Source of the DNA: Lysinibacillus sp. B2A1
Lineage (GTDB): Bacteria > Bacillota > Bacilli > Bacillales_A > Planococcaceae
Direction of reading: 5' to 3'
Assembly: GCA_002973635.1 (NCBI GenBank)
Contig: CP027224.1
Span: forward strand, 3,048,501-3,112,500
Length of the DNA: 64,000 nucleotides
Shown in pieces: positions 35,077-47,992 of this stretch. Position 1 is the first letter of the stretch. Each line of letters opens with the position of its first letter. The position numbers and the translations under genes were made by a program. The notes under the pieces were generated by a model. The model was not told the origin of the DNA and made no database searches. It saw only the letters and a program-made list of their open reading frames with translations.

Positions 35077-36843
35077 ATGAGTGCGAATGTTTCTATCAAT
35101 GAAAAAGAAGAATTAGCAACAACAGCAAAGGCTGAACAAACCTATCAAGCGAAAGATGGTGCTGACGTATTAGTGCAAGCATTGCATGATCAAGGTGTCG
35201 AAATTATTTTCGGTTATCCAGGTGGAGCTGTTCTACAAATTTATGATGCAATGTATAAAAATCCAATTCGTCATATTTTAACTAGACATGAACAAGGGGC
35301 AATCCATGCAGCAGAGGGATATGCACGGGTTTCCAATAAACCAGGTGTTGTCATTGCCACTAGTGGACCAGGAGCAACGAATCTAGTTACAGGTATTGCT
35401 GATGCCATGATTGACTCGATTCCGTTAGTTGTTTTTACAGGTCAAGTGGCCACATCTGTCATTGGTACAGATGCATTCCAAGAAGCTGATATCATGGGAA
35501 TTACAACGCCAATTACAAAGCATAACTACCAGGTACAGGATGTCAATGATATTCCGCGCATTGTACAAGAGGCTTTCCATATCGCAAACACAGGCAGAAA
35601 AGGTCCTGTAGTAGTGGATTTCCCAAAAAACGTGTCTCAAATGCTGTTTGATGTGGAAAATCCTCCACAAGCTCCAAATGAAATTTATTTACCAGGTTAT
35701 CAACCAACCTATAAGCCGAACTATTTACAAATACAAAAAGCGATTCAGGCTATTTCATTAGCAAAGAATCCCCTTATTTTAGCTGGTGCTGGCGTTCTCT
35801 TTGCGGATGCACGTGAAGAATTAACAACATTTGCTGAAAAATACCGTATTCCAGTAACAAACACGCTTTTAGGGCTTGGCTCCATCCATGGAGAACATGA
35901 ATTATTTATCGGAATGGCTGGTATGCATGGTACTGTTACTGCGAATACAGCTATTACAAAATCTGATTTATTAGTAAATATCGGCGCCCGTTTTGATGAT
36001 CGCCTAACTGGGAATTTAGCAACATTTGCTCCAAATGCGACAATTATTCACATTGATATTGATCCAGCAGAAATTGGCAAAAATGTACCAACTGATATTC
36101 CAATTGTGGCAGATGCAAAAGAAGCATTAAAAGCATTGCTGAAAAAGGATTTTGAGGGTCCTGATACAGCAGAATGGTTGGCATACTTAAGAAATAATGC
36201 CAATGAATACCCTCTGTGGTATTGTAAAGATTCTGAAGAAAAGGAAGTTTTGCCACAGGAAGCATTAGAGCTTGTGCATAAAATTACAGAAGGCGATGCA
36301 ATTGTTACAACGGATGTTGGGCAGCATCAAATGTGGGCTGCACAATATTATCGCTTAAATAATGATCATGGATGGGTAACGTCTGGTGGACTTGGTACGA
36401 TGGGCTTCGGCTTCCCAGCTGCAATTGGAGCCCAGTTTGCGAAGCCAGACAAAAAGGTTGTTTCTATTGTAGGGGATGCAGGATTCCAAATGACTGCACA
36501 AGAGCTATCCCTACTAAAAGAATTCAACCTACCAGTAAAAGTGGTGATTTTAAATAACAGCTGTCTTGGAATGGTACGCCAATGGCAACAAACATTCTAT
36601 GAGGAACGCTATTCATCTTCATTAATGCCAATCCAACCAGACTTTGTTAAATTAGCTGATGCATATGGTATTAAGGGCTATCGTATTAATACAATCGATG
36701 AAGCAGAAAGCATTTTCCGTGAGGCCCTTCTTTCAGATGATCCAGTATTGATTGATTGTCGTGTTAAACAGCTTGAATGTGTTTATCCGATGGTAGCACC
36801 TGGTAAAGGCTTGCACGAAATGATTGGGGTGACAAAGAATTGA
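35077..36843 (+). CDS. ilvB: Acetolactate synthase large subunit
   Basis: ThDP/FAD enzyme joining two pyruvates (or pyruvate and 2-ketobutyrate), the first common step of branched-chain synthesis. I chose the ATG at 35077 ([13 protein letters not shown]) because AGAAGGAGGC lies just before it; an in-frame ATG at 35050 precedes that signal. The product is 588 residues. It shows [15 protein letters not shown], the catalytic Glu in [14 protein letters not shown], the FAD/ThDP regions, and the ThDP-metal motif [12 protein letters not shown] ... VVILNN. Its stop overlaps the ilvH start. Confidence 0.97.
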   Translation: MSANVSINEKEELATTAKAEQTYQAKDGADVLVQALHDQGVEIIFGYPGGAVLQIYDAMYKNPIRHILTRHEQGAIHAAEGYARVSNKPGVVIATSGPGATNLVTGIADAMIDSIPLVVFTGQVATSVIGTDAFQEADIMGITTPITKHNYQVQDVNDIPRIVQEAFHIANTGRKGPVVVDFPKNVSQMLFDVENPPQAPNEIYLPGYQPTYKPNYLQIQKAIQAISLAKNPLILAGAGVLFADAREELTTFAEKYRIPVTNTLLGLGSIHGEHELFIGMAGMHGTVTANTAITKSDLLVNIGARFDDRLTGNLATFAPNATIIHIDIDPAEIGKNVPTDIPIVADAKEALKALLKKDFEGPDTAEWLAYLRNNANEYPLWYCKDSEEKEVLPQEALELVHKITEGDAIVTTDVGQHQMWAAQYYRLNNDHGWVTSGGLGTMGFGFPAAIGAQFAKPDKKVVSIVGDAGFQMTAQELSLLKEFNLPVKVVILNNSCLGMVRQWQQTFYEERYSSSLMPIQPDFVKLADAYGIKGYRINTIDEAESIFREALLSDDPVLIDCRVKQLECVYPMVAPGKGLHEMIGVTKN

Positions 36844-37355
36844 AACGAGTAATTACAGTAACAGTGATTAACCAAAGTGGCGTATTAAACCGTGTAACAG
36901 GCTTGCTGATGAAACGTCAATTCAATATTGAATCCATTACAGTTGGTCATACAGAGCAGCCTAACTTCTCAAAAATGACATTTGTTGTACATGTAGAAGA
37001 TGAGAGTAAGATTGAACAGTTGGTGAAGCAGTTATCAAAACAAATTGATGTATTAAAGGTCAATGATATAACAGATAAATCAATCGTGTTACGTGAGTTA
37101 GCGCTTGTCAAAGTTATTTCACCACCAAATTTACGACTGGAAATGAATTCAATTGTTGAACCATTCCGTCCACAAATTATTGATACAGCGAAAAACGTTG
37201 TCACATATCAAGTTGTAGGACATCCAGATAAGATTGATGCCTTTATAGAGCTCATTCGACCATATGGAATTAAAGAATTAACACGTACAGGAGCAACTGC
37301 CTCTGTTCGAGAAACACAAAAAATCTCAAATCCACAGCTCTCTATTTTAAAATAG
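36840..37355 (+). CDS. ilvH: Acetolactate synthase small (regulatory) subunit
   Basis: The start is TTG overlapping the ilvB TGA (TTGA), so the two subunits are translationally coupled. Its 171 residues carry an N-terminal ACT domain ([30 protein letters not shown]), which gives valine feedback and activates the catalytic subunit, and a C-terminal ACT-like half. Length is normal for IlvH/IlvN. Confidence 0.95.
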   Translation: MKRVITVTVINQSGVLNRVTGLLMKRQFNIESITVGHTEQPNFSKMTFVVHVEDESKIEQLVKQLSKQIDVLKVNDITDKSIVLRELALVKVISPPNLRLEMNSIVEPFRPQIIDTAKNVVTYQVVGHPDKIDAFIELIRPYGIKELTRTGATASVRETQKISNPQLSILK

Positions 37356-37434
37356 TTTGCATATAAAATTGATCGCTTTAGATGCATAGCACAATCCAGT
37401 ACTGTGCATTTAAAGTCAAAATTTAAACCCATAA

Positions 37435-40012
<2,578 letters not shown>

Positions 40013-40094
40013 GCATTTAGCCTCTGGTGAATGTCACAGATCAGTGGTTGTGAATGGACCAACCTTTAGGCAATTATGCCGTGATGTAATTGAT

Positions 40095-40127
40095 GGCTCT
40101 CATCTATACATATAGGTGAGAGTCTTT
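40095..40127 (+). terminator. Hairpin between leuA and leuB
   Basis: GGCTCTCATCTATA pairs with TATAGGTGAGAGTC and is followed by TTTACT. It may weaken readthrough or stabilise processed mRNA ends. A second palindrome, TAGTGTATATCTACACTA, lies at 40136. Confidence 0.55.
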
Positions 40128-40174
40128 ACTAAAATAGTGTATATCTACACTATACAAAGAAAGGTGTTTTGACG

Positions 40175-41275
40175 ATGGAGAAAAAAATTACAGTACTTCC
40201 TGGTGACGGAATTGGCCCAGAGGTTGTTGCTTCTGCTGTACGTGTATTGCAAGTAATTGGTAAACGTTTCAACCATAAATTCCATTTAGGTTATGCAACA
40301 ATCGGAGGCGCTGCCATCGACCAACACAATAATCCACTACCAGATGAGACAATTGAAATGTGTGAAAACAGCGATGCTATTCTGCTTGGAGCAGTAGGTG
40401 GTCCAAAATGGGATAATAATCCACCTGAATTACGTCCAGAAAAAGGCTTATTGCGTATTCGCAAGCATTTTGATTTATTTGCAAATCTACGTCCAGTAAA
40501 GGCGTTCCCGAGTTTACTTGATGCTTCACCATTAAAGCGTGAAGTTGCCGAAAACGTCGATTTAATGATTGTACGTGAATTAACAGGCGGCGTATACTTC
40601 GGGGAACCACGTATGCGTACTGAAAATGGAGCGATTGATACAACCGTTTATTCAACTGCTGAAGTTGAAAGGATTGTTGAAAATGCCTTTGAATTAGCAC
40701 GCTTACGTGGAGGCAAATTATGTTCTGTCGATAAAGCAAATGTGCTTGAAACTAGTCGACTGTGGCGCGAAGTAGTAGAAGCGAAGAAAAAAGAGTATCC
40801 AGATGTACAGGTTGAGCACAACTTAGTCGATTCAGTTGCGATGAAATTAATTACAAATCCAGGCCACTATGATGTGGTCGTTACTGAAAATATGTTTGGT
40901 GATATTTTAAGTGATGAAGCATCTGTTATTACAGGTTCTTTAGGAGTATTACCATCGGCATCCATTCGTGGCGATAATTTCGGTCTATATGAACCAGTAC
41001 ATGGCTCAGCACCAGAAATTGCGGGCCAAGGTGTAGCAAATCCAGCAGCAACTATTCTTTCTGTCGCGATGATGTTGCAATATTCATTTGGCTTAAAAGA
41101 AGAAGCAGCAGAAATTGAACGTGCAGTCAGTGCAGTATTTGATGATGGTTATTTCACAGCAGATCTTGCTCGTGATGGTGACCGTATTCTATCTACAAAT
41201 GAATGGACAGATAAAGTAATTAACGAGATTGATACTAGCTTTGTTTCAGAAAGCATTATGACAACATACATTTAA
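40175..41275 (+). CDS. leuB: 3-isopropylmalate dehydrogenase
   Basis: NAD-dependent oxidative decarboxylation, third step of leucine synthesis. I start at ATG 40175 (MEKKITVLPGDGIGPEVVAS) with AAAGGTG 9 bases upstream; a TTG 6 bases earlier is the alternative. The 366-residue protein has GAVGGPKWDNN, RELTGGVYFG, TENMFGDILSDEASVITGSLG and the NAD-contact GSAPEIAGQGVANP. Expected family length. Confidence 0.96.
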   Translation: MEKKITVLPGDGIGPEVVASAVRVLQVIGKRFNHKFHLGYATIGGAAIDQHNNPLPDETIEMCENSDAILLGAVGGPKWDNNPPELRPEKGLLRIRKHFDLFANLRPVKAFPSLLDASPLKREVAENVDLMIVRELTGGVYFGEPRMRTENGAIDTTVYSTAEVERIVENAFELARLRGGKLCSVDKANVLETSRLWREVVEAKKKEYPDVQVEHNLVDSVAMKLITNPGHYDVVVTENMFGDILSDEASVITGSLGVLPSASIRGDNFGLYEPVHGSAPEIAGQGVANPAATILSVAMMLQYSFGLKEEAAEIERAVSAVFDDGYFTADLARDGDRILSTNEWTDKVINEIDTSFVSESIMTTYI

Positions 41276-41291
41276 GAAATAGGTGAAGACA

Positions 41292-42701
41292 ATGGGCAAA
41301 AATATAATTGAAAAGATTTGGGATAAACATGTTGTTTATCAGGAAGAGGGCAAACCTGACCTGTTATATATTGATCTTCATTTAATTCATGAAGTTACTT
41401 CTCCGCAGGCTTTTGAAGGTCTACGTATGAACGGACGTAAGGTGCGTCGGCCAGATTTAAGCTTTGCAACAATGGATCATAACGTGCCAACCAAAAATCT
41501 ACCGACAATCAATGACCCGATTGCGCGTAATCAAATAGAAACTTTGGCTAAAAATGCTGAAGAATTCGGTGTGGAGCTAGCTGGAATGGGGCATCCTGAT
41601 CAGGGAATTGTTCATGTTATTGGACCAGAACTAGGCTTAACACAGCCTGGTAAAACAATAGTTTGCGGTGATTCCCATACGTCCACACATGGTGCCTTTG
41701 GAGCTATTGCCTTTGGTATTGGTACGTCTGAGGTAGAGCATGTACTTTCAACACAAACACTTTGGCAAAACAAGCCAAAAACAATGGAAATTCGTGTAGA
41801 AGGCGAGCTACCTGTAGGTGTAGCTGCAAAAGATATTATTCTAGCAATTATTGCTAAATTCGGTATCGGGGTTGGTACTGGTCATATTGTGGAATTCACT
41901 GGAGAGGCTATCCACAAACTATCAATGGAAGAACGTATGACAATTTGTAACATGTCTATTGAAGCAGGTGCAAAGGCTGGTCTTATTTCACCTGACCAAA
42001 TTACTGTGGACTATATACGTGATCGTAAATATGCACCGCAGGGAGAAAAATTTGATGAAGCAGCAGCCTATTGGGTAAGCCTTGCCTCTGATGCGGATGC
42101 AACATATGATACAGTTCGTATTATTAAAGCAGAAGAGATTGAGCCTATCATTACTTGGGGAACAAATCCTTCGATGGGTACAGGTGTCTCAAGAACAGTT
42201 CCAACACAAGCGGATTACGTGGATGAATCAGATAAAGCGGCACTTCGTAAAGCCCTTACCTACATGGGCTTAGAAGAAGGTCAACCATTAACATCCATCG
42301 ATATCCAACACGTATTTATTGGCTCTTGTACAAACTCACGTATCAGTGATTTACGTGCAGCGGCAAGTGTCATCCAAGGACGAAAGGTGCATGACAATGT
42401 CACAGCAATCGTTGTGCCGGGCTCCCATTCTACGAAAAAACAAGCTGAGGCAGAAGGGTTAGATAAAATCTTTACAGAAGCAGGCTTTGAATGGCGTGAA
42501 TCAGGCTGCTCCATGTGCTTAGCTATGAATGATGATGTCGTTCCTGCTGGTGAACGCTGTGCATCTACATCCAACCGTAACTTTGAAGGGCGCCAGGGAG
42601 CTGGTTCTCGTACGCATCTTGTATCTCCACCGATGGCAGCAGCCGCAGCAATTGCTGGACATTTTGTGGATGTACGTGAATTTGTAAAGGAAACGGTGTA
42701 A
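41292..42701 (+). CDS. leuC: 3-isopropylmalate dehydratase large subunit
   Basis: Aconitase-family [4Fe-4S] subunit isomerising 2- to 3-isopropylmalate. I start at ATG 41292 ([15 protein letters not shown]) behind AGGTGAAG, giving 469 residues; a GTG 9 bases earlier is possible. Cluster cysteines occur in FIGSCTNSR and [31 protein letters not shown] and [10 protein letters not shown] are also typical. It works as a heterodimer with LeuD encoded 30 bases later. Confidence 0.96.
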   Translation: MGKNIIEKIWDKHVVYQEEGKPDLLYIDLHLIHEVTSPQAFEGLRMNGRKVRRPDLSFATMDHNVPTKNLPTINDPIARNQIETLAKNAEEFGVELAGMGHPDQGIVHVIGPELGLTQPGKTIVCGDSHTSTHGAFGAIAFGIGTSEVEHVLSTQTLWQNKPKTMEIRVEGELPVGVAAKDIILAIIAKFGIGVGTGHIVEFTGEAIHKLSMEERMTICNMSIEAGAKAGLISPDQITVDYIRDRKYAPQGEKFDEAAAYWVSLASDADATYDTVRIIKAEEIEPIITWGTNPSMGTGVSRTVPTQADYVDESDKAALRKALTYMGLEEGQPLTSIDIQHVFIGSCTNSRISDLRAAASVIQGRKVHDNVTAIVVPGSHSTKKQAEAEGLDKIFTEAGFEWRESGCSMCLAMNDDVVPAGERCASTSNRNFEGRQGAGSRTHLVSPPMAAAAAIAGHFVDVREFVKETV

Positions 42702-42731
42702 GTTTGTTTTACACGGAAGGGATGATTGAAC

Positions 42732-43322
42732 ATGGAACCAATTAATATCGTGAAGAGTGTCATAACACCACTTGATCGAAAAAACGTAGATACAGATCAA
42801 ATTATTTCGAAAGAATTTTTAAAACGAATTGAGCGCACAGGCTTTGGACAATTTTTATTTTACCATTGGCGTTTTGACGCACAGGGTAATGAAATTTCAG
42901 ATTTTGTGTTAAATAAACCTGAATTTAAAAACTCTAAAATTTTAGTAGCACAAGATAACTTTGGATGTGGTTCTTCTCGTGAACATGCTCCATGGGCTAT
43001 CCTAGATTATGGCTTCAATGTCGTTATCGCACCATCATTTGCAGATATTTTCCATAATAACTGCTTTAAAAATGGCATTTTACCAATTAAACTAACAGAA
43101 GCAGAGTGTGATGAAATTTTAGCAAAGGGCCTCGATAAGCCCTACATGATGGAAGTCAATCTTGAAGCTCAATCAGTAACGGGTGAAGATGGAATCGTCT
43201 ATAAGTTTAACATCGATTCTTATTATAAAGAGACTTTACTTAATGGCTGGGATGAAATTGCTCTAACAATTAAATACGAGGAACAAATCGCTGCTTACGA
43301 AGCAAAACGTATTGTATTTTAA
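42732..43322 (+). CDS. leuD: 3-isopropylmalate dehydratase small subunit
   Basis: Swivelling-domain partner of LeuC. I start at ATG 42732 (MEPINIVKSVITPLDRKNVD) behind AAGGGATG; a TTG 6 bases earlier is the alternative. The 196 residues include NVDTDQIISKEFLKRIERTG FG, QDNFGCGSSREHAPWAI and NNCFKNGILPI, all diagnostic. It is the last gene of the operon, and a strong terminator follows 20 bases after the stop. Confidence 0.96.
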   Translation: MEPINIVKSVITPLDRKNVDTDQIISKEFLKRIERTGFGQFLFYHWRFDAQGNEISDFVLNKPEFKNSKILVAQDNFGCGSSREHAPWAILDYGFNVVIAPSFADIFHNNCFKNGILPIKLTEAECDEILAKGLDKPYMMEVNLEAQSVTGEDGIVYKFNIDSYYKETLLNGWDEIALTIKYEEQIAAYEAKRIVF

Positions 43323-43343
43323 TAGATGAATACTTTTTCTAAG

Positions 43344-43379
43344 ACTGAAGACAAGGTTACGATTGTCTTCAGTTTTTTT
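43344..43379 (+). terminator. Terminator of the ilv-leu operon
   Basis: ACTGAAGACAA pairs with TTGTCTTCAGT and is followed by seven T's. Confidence 0.9.
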
Positions 43380-43428
43380 ATTGAAGTTAAAAGAGCTTGC
43401 TGGTTAAATGGAGGATGCTGAATGCATG

Positions 43429-43590
43429 GGGAGGAGAGAAAATCGCTCGGGTAGGAGAGAAAACCGCTCAGTTAAGAAGAACCACTCGGGAAGTAGGGAA
43501 AACCGCTCAGGTAACAGTAGGAACGCTCAGGTAGGAGAGAAAACCGCTCAGGTAATAGGACTTACTAGGGTAGAAGAGAAAACCGTACTT
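43429..43590 (+). repeat. 21-bp minisatellite
   Basis: Eight head-to-tail units of 18-22 bases, with consensus near GGTAGGAGAGAAAACCGCTC plus A, start at 43429, 43450, 43471, 43489, 43510, 43530, 43551 and 43569. Units 2 and 6 are identical. Unit length near 21 keeps one frame open as repeats of GRRENRS for part of the array, but the 20-base unit breaks it. No clear ribosome binding site or gene is seen. Confidence 0.8.
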
Positions 43591-43625
43591 CGATAGAATA
43601 TAAGCAAAGAAAGGTAGTGAAAAAG

Positions 43626-44507
43626 ATGATTACAGTTATAGGAAGTCTAAATATGGATTTGGTTGTACAAATGGATACTTTTCCAAAGCAAGGTGAAACG
43701 ATTTTAGGTTCAGCGTTTCAAACGTCACCAGGCGGAAAGGGGGCAAATCAGGCAATTGCTGCCGCACGTCTTGGAAGTGAGGTTACAATGATTGGCTGTG
43801 TGGGCGCAGATAGCTTTGGTGATGCCTTACAAAAGGTTTTGCAGCAAGAGTCTATCCAAACAAAGGCTATTGAAAGTACAGCGGTGCCTACTGGAATTGC
43901 AAATATTTTAATCTATAATCACGACAACCGCATTATTGTAGTGCCTGGTGCTAATTATGAATTAAAGCCTGCAAAGATAGAAGCGGCAAAGGAAATCATT
44001 CAGCAAAGCCAAATGGTCATTATACAGCTAGAAATCCCTAAGGAAACAGTGGCCTATGCCATAAAATTATGCAAAGAAGTCAATATACCTGTGCTATTAA
44101 ATCCCGCACCAGCAGCTAATTTTGATGTCCAATGGATGGAAGATATTACGTATATTACACAGAATGAAACAGAATGTGCAGAAATTTTTGGCGATGATTT
44201 TGACACTATTTTAGAAAAATATCCAAATAAATTGATTGTAACCTTAGGAAGTGATGGAGCTCGGTATTTTGATGGGGAATACCCGATTCATGTGCCAGCT
44301 TATATGACGAAGGCAGTAGATACAACAGGTGCAGGTGATACGTTTAACGGAGCACTTGCCTATGCTTTAGTAGAGGGGGAGTCATTAGATCAGGCTTTAT
44401 ATTTTGCTAACATTGCAGCCTCTTTATCCATAGAGAAATTTGGTGCTCAAGGTGGCATGCCGACACTTGGAGAGGTATATGCACGTATGGCTGGATTAGA
44501 AGAATAA
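43626..44507 (+). CDS. rbsK: Ribokinase
   Basis: PfkB-family kinase phosphorylating ribose (or a related sugar) to the 5-phosphate. I start at ATG 43626 (MITVIGSLNMDLVVQMDTFP) with AAAGG about 11 bases upstream; a GTG at 43617 is possible. The 293-residue protein has PGGKGANQAIAAARLG, the ribose-binding N-terminal region, LNPAPA, and the catalytic DTTGAGDTFNGALAYAL near the end. No rbsDACB transporter is nearby, so it is a stand-alone copy and could act on another sugar. Confidence 0.9.
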   Translation: MITVIGSLNMDLVVQMDTFPKQGETILGSAFQTSPGGKGANQAIAAARLGSEVTMIGCVGADSFGDALQKVLQQESIQTKAIESTAVPTGIANILIYNHDNRIIVVPGANYELKPAKIEAAKEIIQQSQMVIIQLEIPKETVAYAIKLCKEVNIPVLLNPAPAANFDVQWMEDITYITQNETECAEIFGDDFDTILEKYPNKLIVTLGSDGARYFDGEYPIHVPAYMTKAVDTTGAGDTFNGALAYALVEGESLDQALYFANIAASLSIEKFGAQGGMPTLGEVYARMAGLEE

Positions 44508-44711
44508 TAGATATGAAATTTATATTTTCAATAAAACAGGAAATAATATACGTAAATGTTACTTGGTTATATATGAAATAATTACTAATTATGACGACTG
44601 CAGGTGAGTATTTTGTCCTTTTTTGTCAATATTTCTTAGTACTATGTATTAGAATAGGATTCGTATCATTTATAATGGATTTATAGATACATACGAAAAG
44701 AGGTTTTGAGG

Positions 44712-46562
44712 ATGACAAACATTGACAAACTGCCAATCAAAAATACAGCCTCAGCGAATAATATTTTACCACAGCTTGTTGATCGTTTACGACAATTACA
44801 TGGCATCATCGTACAGAATACATATGTAAAAGACACTGCTAAGCATCTTAATCGAATTATACAGGATGCTAATAATCAAACGATGATTCTAATTGTGGGG
44901 AAAGAGCGTGTTGGAAAAACCACACTTGTGAACGGGCTTTTAGGACGTCACGTTTTACCTGTGAGTGAGCAACATCCAACTGGAGTAAATACATTTTTGC
45001 GATATGGCGAGCATGAAGAAATAAGGGCCTATTTTTTAGATGGTGTTGTGGCAATTTTTGATATGAGTAAGCTGGAATTACTGACAACTGGTGATACTTT
45101 CGCGTCGGAAATATTACGGGAACATTTAGATTACTTGGAGGTATATCTAAAAAATGATTTATTAAAGTCAGTAACAATTATTGATTCAGTGTCGTTGGAA
45201 GCTGGTGGTGGGGAAAGAGCCTACTTCTCTGAAACATTGATTAACCGAGTGGATGAAATTTTTTGGGTATTACGCTCAGGATCTATGGCCATTGATGCGG
45301 AAATATTATTAATGGAAACATTAAAAAATAAAGGTGTTGAACCACTTTGTGTGATTAATGGTATTGATTCGAATGATGAAACGGAGGGGTTTATTCATTC
45401 AGAGAGGGAACGAATTGGTCATTTAGTCAGTGAATTTATCCCTATCTCGGCTACAAATGCGCTGAAGGCTAAACAAACTAATAATGACGAGCTATGGCAT
45501 AAGAGCCGATATGAGCATTTAATTACACAAATTCATCGAGTTGCGAAAAATAGCGATAAAAAAACGTATGCTATTTTAATTCGCTTTTTGCAATGGTTAG
45601 AACGATTCCGATTTGAGCTAACTGTGATACCTCAACGTGATCCATTCCAATCTGCTGTTGAGAACATTGAAAAATATGCAGGTGATACTCAATATGAGTT
45701 TTCTCGCTATCAACGCGATTTAACGATTGTCACGGAATATGAACAAGAATATGAAGATGTCGCCAATGTATTTAAAAATGTTCAGACATTATATCAGCTT
45801 TTACAAACCATTTCTCAACATGATTATTTGCAGGACAATATTGTAGAAGGCTTTACAGAAAAGGCCATACATTATCAGCAAGTGTTAAGAGAATATCGTA
45901 ATATGTATAGCGAATATAAGCGTGAATATGATCGATTGGATGCACAGCATAAAAAAATTCATGGAAAAGGATTAATGAAAGCAATTTTTGGTCAGCATAC
46001 ACAAAATGAATTTTTCAAGGAACGTGTAAATAAGCTAAATGAGCAGCAGGCTATTTGTATTGAACAGTTTAAGCAGGTACAGGAAGCTGAGGCAATCATG
46101 CTTCAAGCTATTCAACCTATCCAAAGCTATCTAATGGATTTAACGAAAAAGCGTTTGCTCCGCATTGAGCAAAAGGTGCAAGAGCTCAATCTACAACGTT
46201 CAAAAGAAAAACGTCAATTAAAATTATATGCCAATAAATTAAATGAATTTTCTTGTTTAATCGAAGCACAGGGCTATATTAAGGAAAACATTCAGCCGTT
46301 TTTATTAAACGGACAAATGCCACTTAAAGCAAAAGATCTTGAAATGCTAAAAGAAACGATCCATAGTATTATGAGCATTGATTTATCCTATAATGGTATT
46401 CTTGCACGTAGTCAGATGAATAATAAGATGGAAAGCATTGCAATTCCTTTTGATGTTCAAGACAAATATCCAATTTATACATTAAGCTTAGTAGAAACAG
46501 ATGTGAAATCAAATGATATTCCAGACATACCGAAAAAATTAGATATTCATTATGAAGAGTAG
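44712..46562 (+). CDS. Dynamin-like/large GTPase domain protein
   Basis: I start at ATG 44712 with AAAAGAGG 8 bases upstream. The 616-residue protein has P-loop GKERVGKTTLVNGLLG near residue 62, a switch I Thr in HPTGVNTFLRYG, and a G3-like TIIDSVSLEAG where the usual DTPG is altered. G4 is NGIDSND-like. The rest is mostly helical with heptad-like stretches (YRNMYSEYKREYDRLDAQHK) and no membrane helix, the plan of bacterial dynamin-like proteins. These act on membranes in fission, fusion or phage defence; the role here is unknown. Confidence 0.75.
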   Translation: MTNIDKLPIKNTASANNILPQLVDRLRQLHGIIVQNTYVKDTAKHLNRIIQDANNQTMILIVGKERVGKTTLVNGLLGRHVLPVSEQHPTGVNTFLRYGEHEEIRAYFLDGVVAIFDMSKLELLTTGDTFASEILREHLDYLEVYLKNDLLKSVTIIDSVSLEAGGGERAYFSETLINRVDEIFWVLRSGSMAIDAEILLMETLKNKGVEPLCVINGIDSNDETEGFIHSERERIGHLVSEFIPISATNALKAKQTNNDELWHKSRYEHLITQIHRVAKNSDKKTYAILIRFLQWLERFRFELTVIPQRDPFQSAVENIEKYAGDTQYEFSRYQRDLTIVTEYEQEYEDVANVFKNVQTLYQLLQTISQHDYLQDNIVEGFTEKAIHYQQVLREYRNMYSEYKREYDRLDAQHKKIHGKGLMKAIFGQHTQNEFFKERVNKLNEQQAICIEQFKQVQEAEAIMLQAIQPIQSYLMDLTKKRLLRIEQKVQELNLQRSKEKRQLKLYANKLNEFSCLIEAQGYIKENIQPFLLNGQMPLKAKDLEMLKETIHSIMSIDLSYNGILARSQMNNKMESIAIPFDVQDKYPIYTLSLVETDVKSNDIPDIPKKLDIHYEE

Positions 46563-46571
46563 ATGCTAGAA

Positions 46572-46611
46572 AAAAAGTTCTAAAAGTTGACAATACTTTT
46601 AGAACTTTTAT
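46572..46611 (+). terminator. Terminator of the GTPase gene
   Basis: AAAAGTTCTAAAAG pairs with CTTTTAGAACTTTT, directly after the stop codon. Confidence 0.8.
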
Positions 46612-46665
46612 TCATTTGAAACAAATGATGGTATTTTTACGTATAGTTAGGAAGGAGGGATTTTT

Positions 46666-47886
46666 ATGATTACTGTTAACGGACGTTTTACAGAAGCAAA
46701 AATTTATGCTAAAACGGCACTGCCATCAGCCATTGATCAAATTCAGGAATTAACAGATCAGGCATTTATGGCAGGCACAAAAATACGGATTATGCCTGAT
46801 TATCATGCAGGAAAGGGGTGTGTGATTGGCACAACGATTCAGCTACAAGATCGTGTAGTTCCAAATCTTGTCGGTGTTGATGTCGGTTGTGGTGTTTTTG
46901 TAGCGGAATTGAATAAATCAGCAATTGATTTTGCCAAGCTGGATGCAATTATCCGAGATTTTGTACCTAGTGGGCAGGACGTTCATTCTGAAGTTTCACC
47001 TAAACGCCAATTTGTAGAATTTGAAGGAAATCAATTTAGGGCGAGTGGCATAAAGGATGAGTATACCAATCTATCCTTAGGCACACTTGGTGGAGGAAAT
47101 CATTTCATCGAATTGGCAAAAGACGAAAACGATGTACATTATTTATTAATTCATACCGGCTCCCGATATGTTGGGGCCAAAGTTGCTAGCTGGCACCAAA
47201 AGAGAGCCTACGAAACCTTGCGTCGAGAAGATTTAACAGTAAAGATTGAGGAGCTTAAATCACAGGGGCGTCAAAAAGAAATTCAAGCAATGATAAAGGC
47301 CTTTAAAGAACAAAACCCTTTAATTCCCAAAGAATTAGCATATTTAGAGGGCGAGTATTTCCATGATTATATGCATGATATGAAAATCGCGCAGCAATAT
47401 GCTCGAATGAATCGTTGGATCATTGCTGAAACAATTGCTCAGCATATGGGCTGGAATTTTAATGAAACATTCGATACTATTCATAACTATATTGATACAG
47501 ATACTATGACATTGCGAAAAGGAGCAGTTCGTGCCAATAAAGGAGAAAAGTTAGTCATTCCAATGAATATGAGAGATGGCTCGCTGATTTGTGTGGGAAA
47601 AGGAAATGAAGATTGGAATTTCTCAGCGCCGCATGGGGCAGGGAGAATGTACTCAAGAAGAGCTGCCAAGGCGACATTAAATATGAATGATTTTAAAGAA
47701 ACAATGCAAGGTATATGGACAACATCTGTTAATGAAGAAACATTAGATGAGGCTCCAATGGCCTATAAGCCAATGATAGAGATTACATCAGCCATTGAAG
47801 AAACGGTAGATATCATCAAAGTAATTAAACCTGTTTATAATTTTAAAGCGAGTGAAGCAGCAATGCCTTATGATCGAAAAAAATAA
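46666..47886 (+). CDS. rtcB: RtcB-family RNA ligase
   Basis: Mn2+/GTP-dependent RNA ligase that joins 2',3'-cyclic phosphate or 3'-phosphate ends to 5'-OH ends. The 406 residues are the short bacterial form. Motifs are PDYHAGKGCVIGTT, the metal Cys in VGVDVGCGVFVAEL, GTLGGGNHFIEL, and the guanylylated His in SAPHGAGRMYSRR. GGAAGGAGGG lies before the ATG. No archease or rtcA gene is near. Its in vivo role in Bacilli is not settled; RNA repair after stress or toxin cleavage is the usual proposal. Confidence 0.93.
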   Translation: MITVNGRFTEAKIYAKTALPSAIDQIQELTDQAFMAGTKIRIMPDYHAGKGCVIGTTIQLQDRVVPNLVGVDVGCGVFVAELNKSAIDFAKLDAIIRDFVPSGQDVHSEVSPKRQFVEFEGNQFRASGIKDEYTNLSLGTLGGGNHFIELAKDENDVHYLLIHTGSRYVGAKVASWHQKRAYETLRREDLTVKIEELKSQGRQKEIQAMIKAFKEQNPLIPKELAYLEGEYFHDYMHDMKIAQQYARMNRWIIAETIAQHMGWNFNETFDTIHNYIDTDTMTLRKGAVRANKGEKLVIPMNMRDGSLICVGKGNEDWNFSAPHGAGRMYSRRAAKATLNMNDFKETMQGIWTTSVNEETLDEAPMAYKPMIEITSAIEETVDIIKVIKPVYNFKASEAAMPYDRKK

Positions 47887-47992
47887 ATACCTTCCAAGAT
47901 GTTAAATCACTCATTATACATCTATGACTGTCTATTAACATTATCTCTGTAATGGTATAAAATAGGCTTACAAAGATGAAATGGGTGGTTTT

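Noticed and set aside
43429..43590. CRISPR array
   Set aside because: Tandem units have no unique spacers and are only about 21 bases; no cas genes in the window.
43408..43596. 62-codon open frame through the minisatellite as a real gene
   Set aside because: No clear ribosome binding site, and the repeat units change frame, so the peptide changes character midway.
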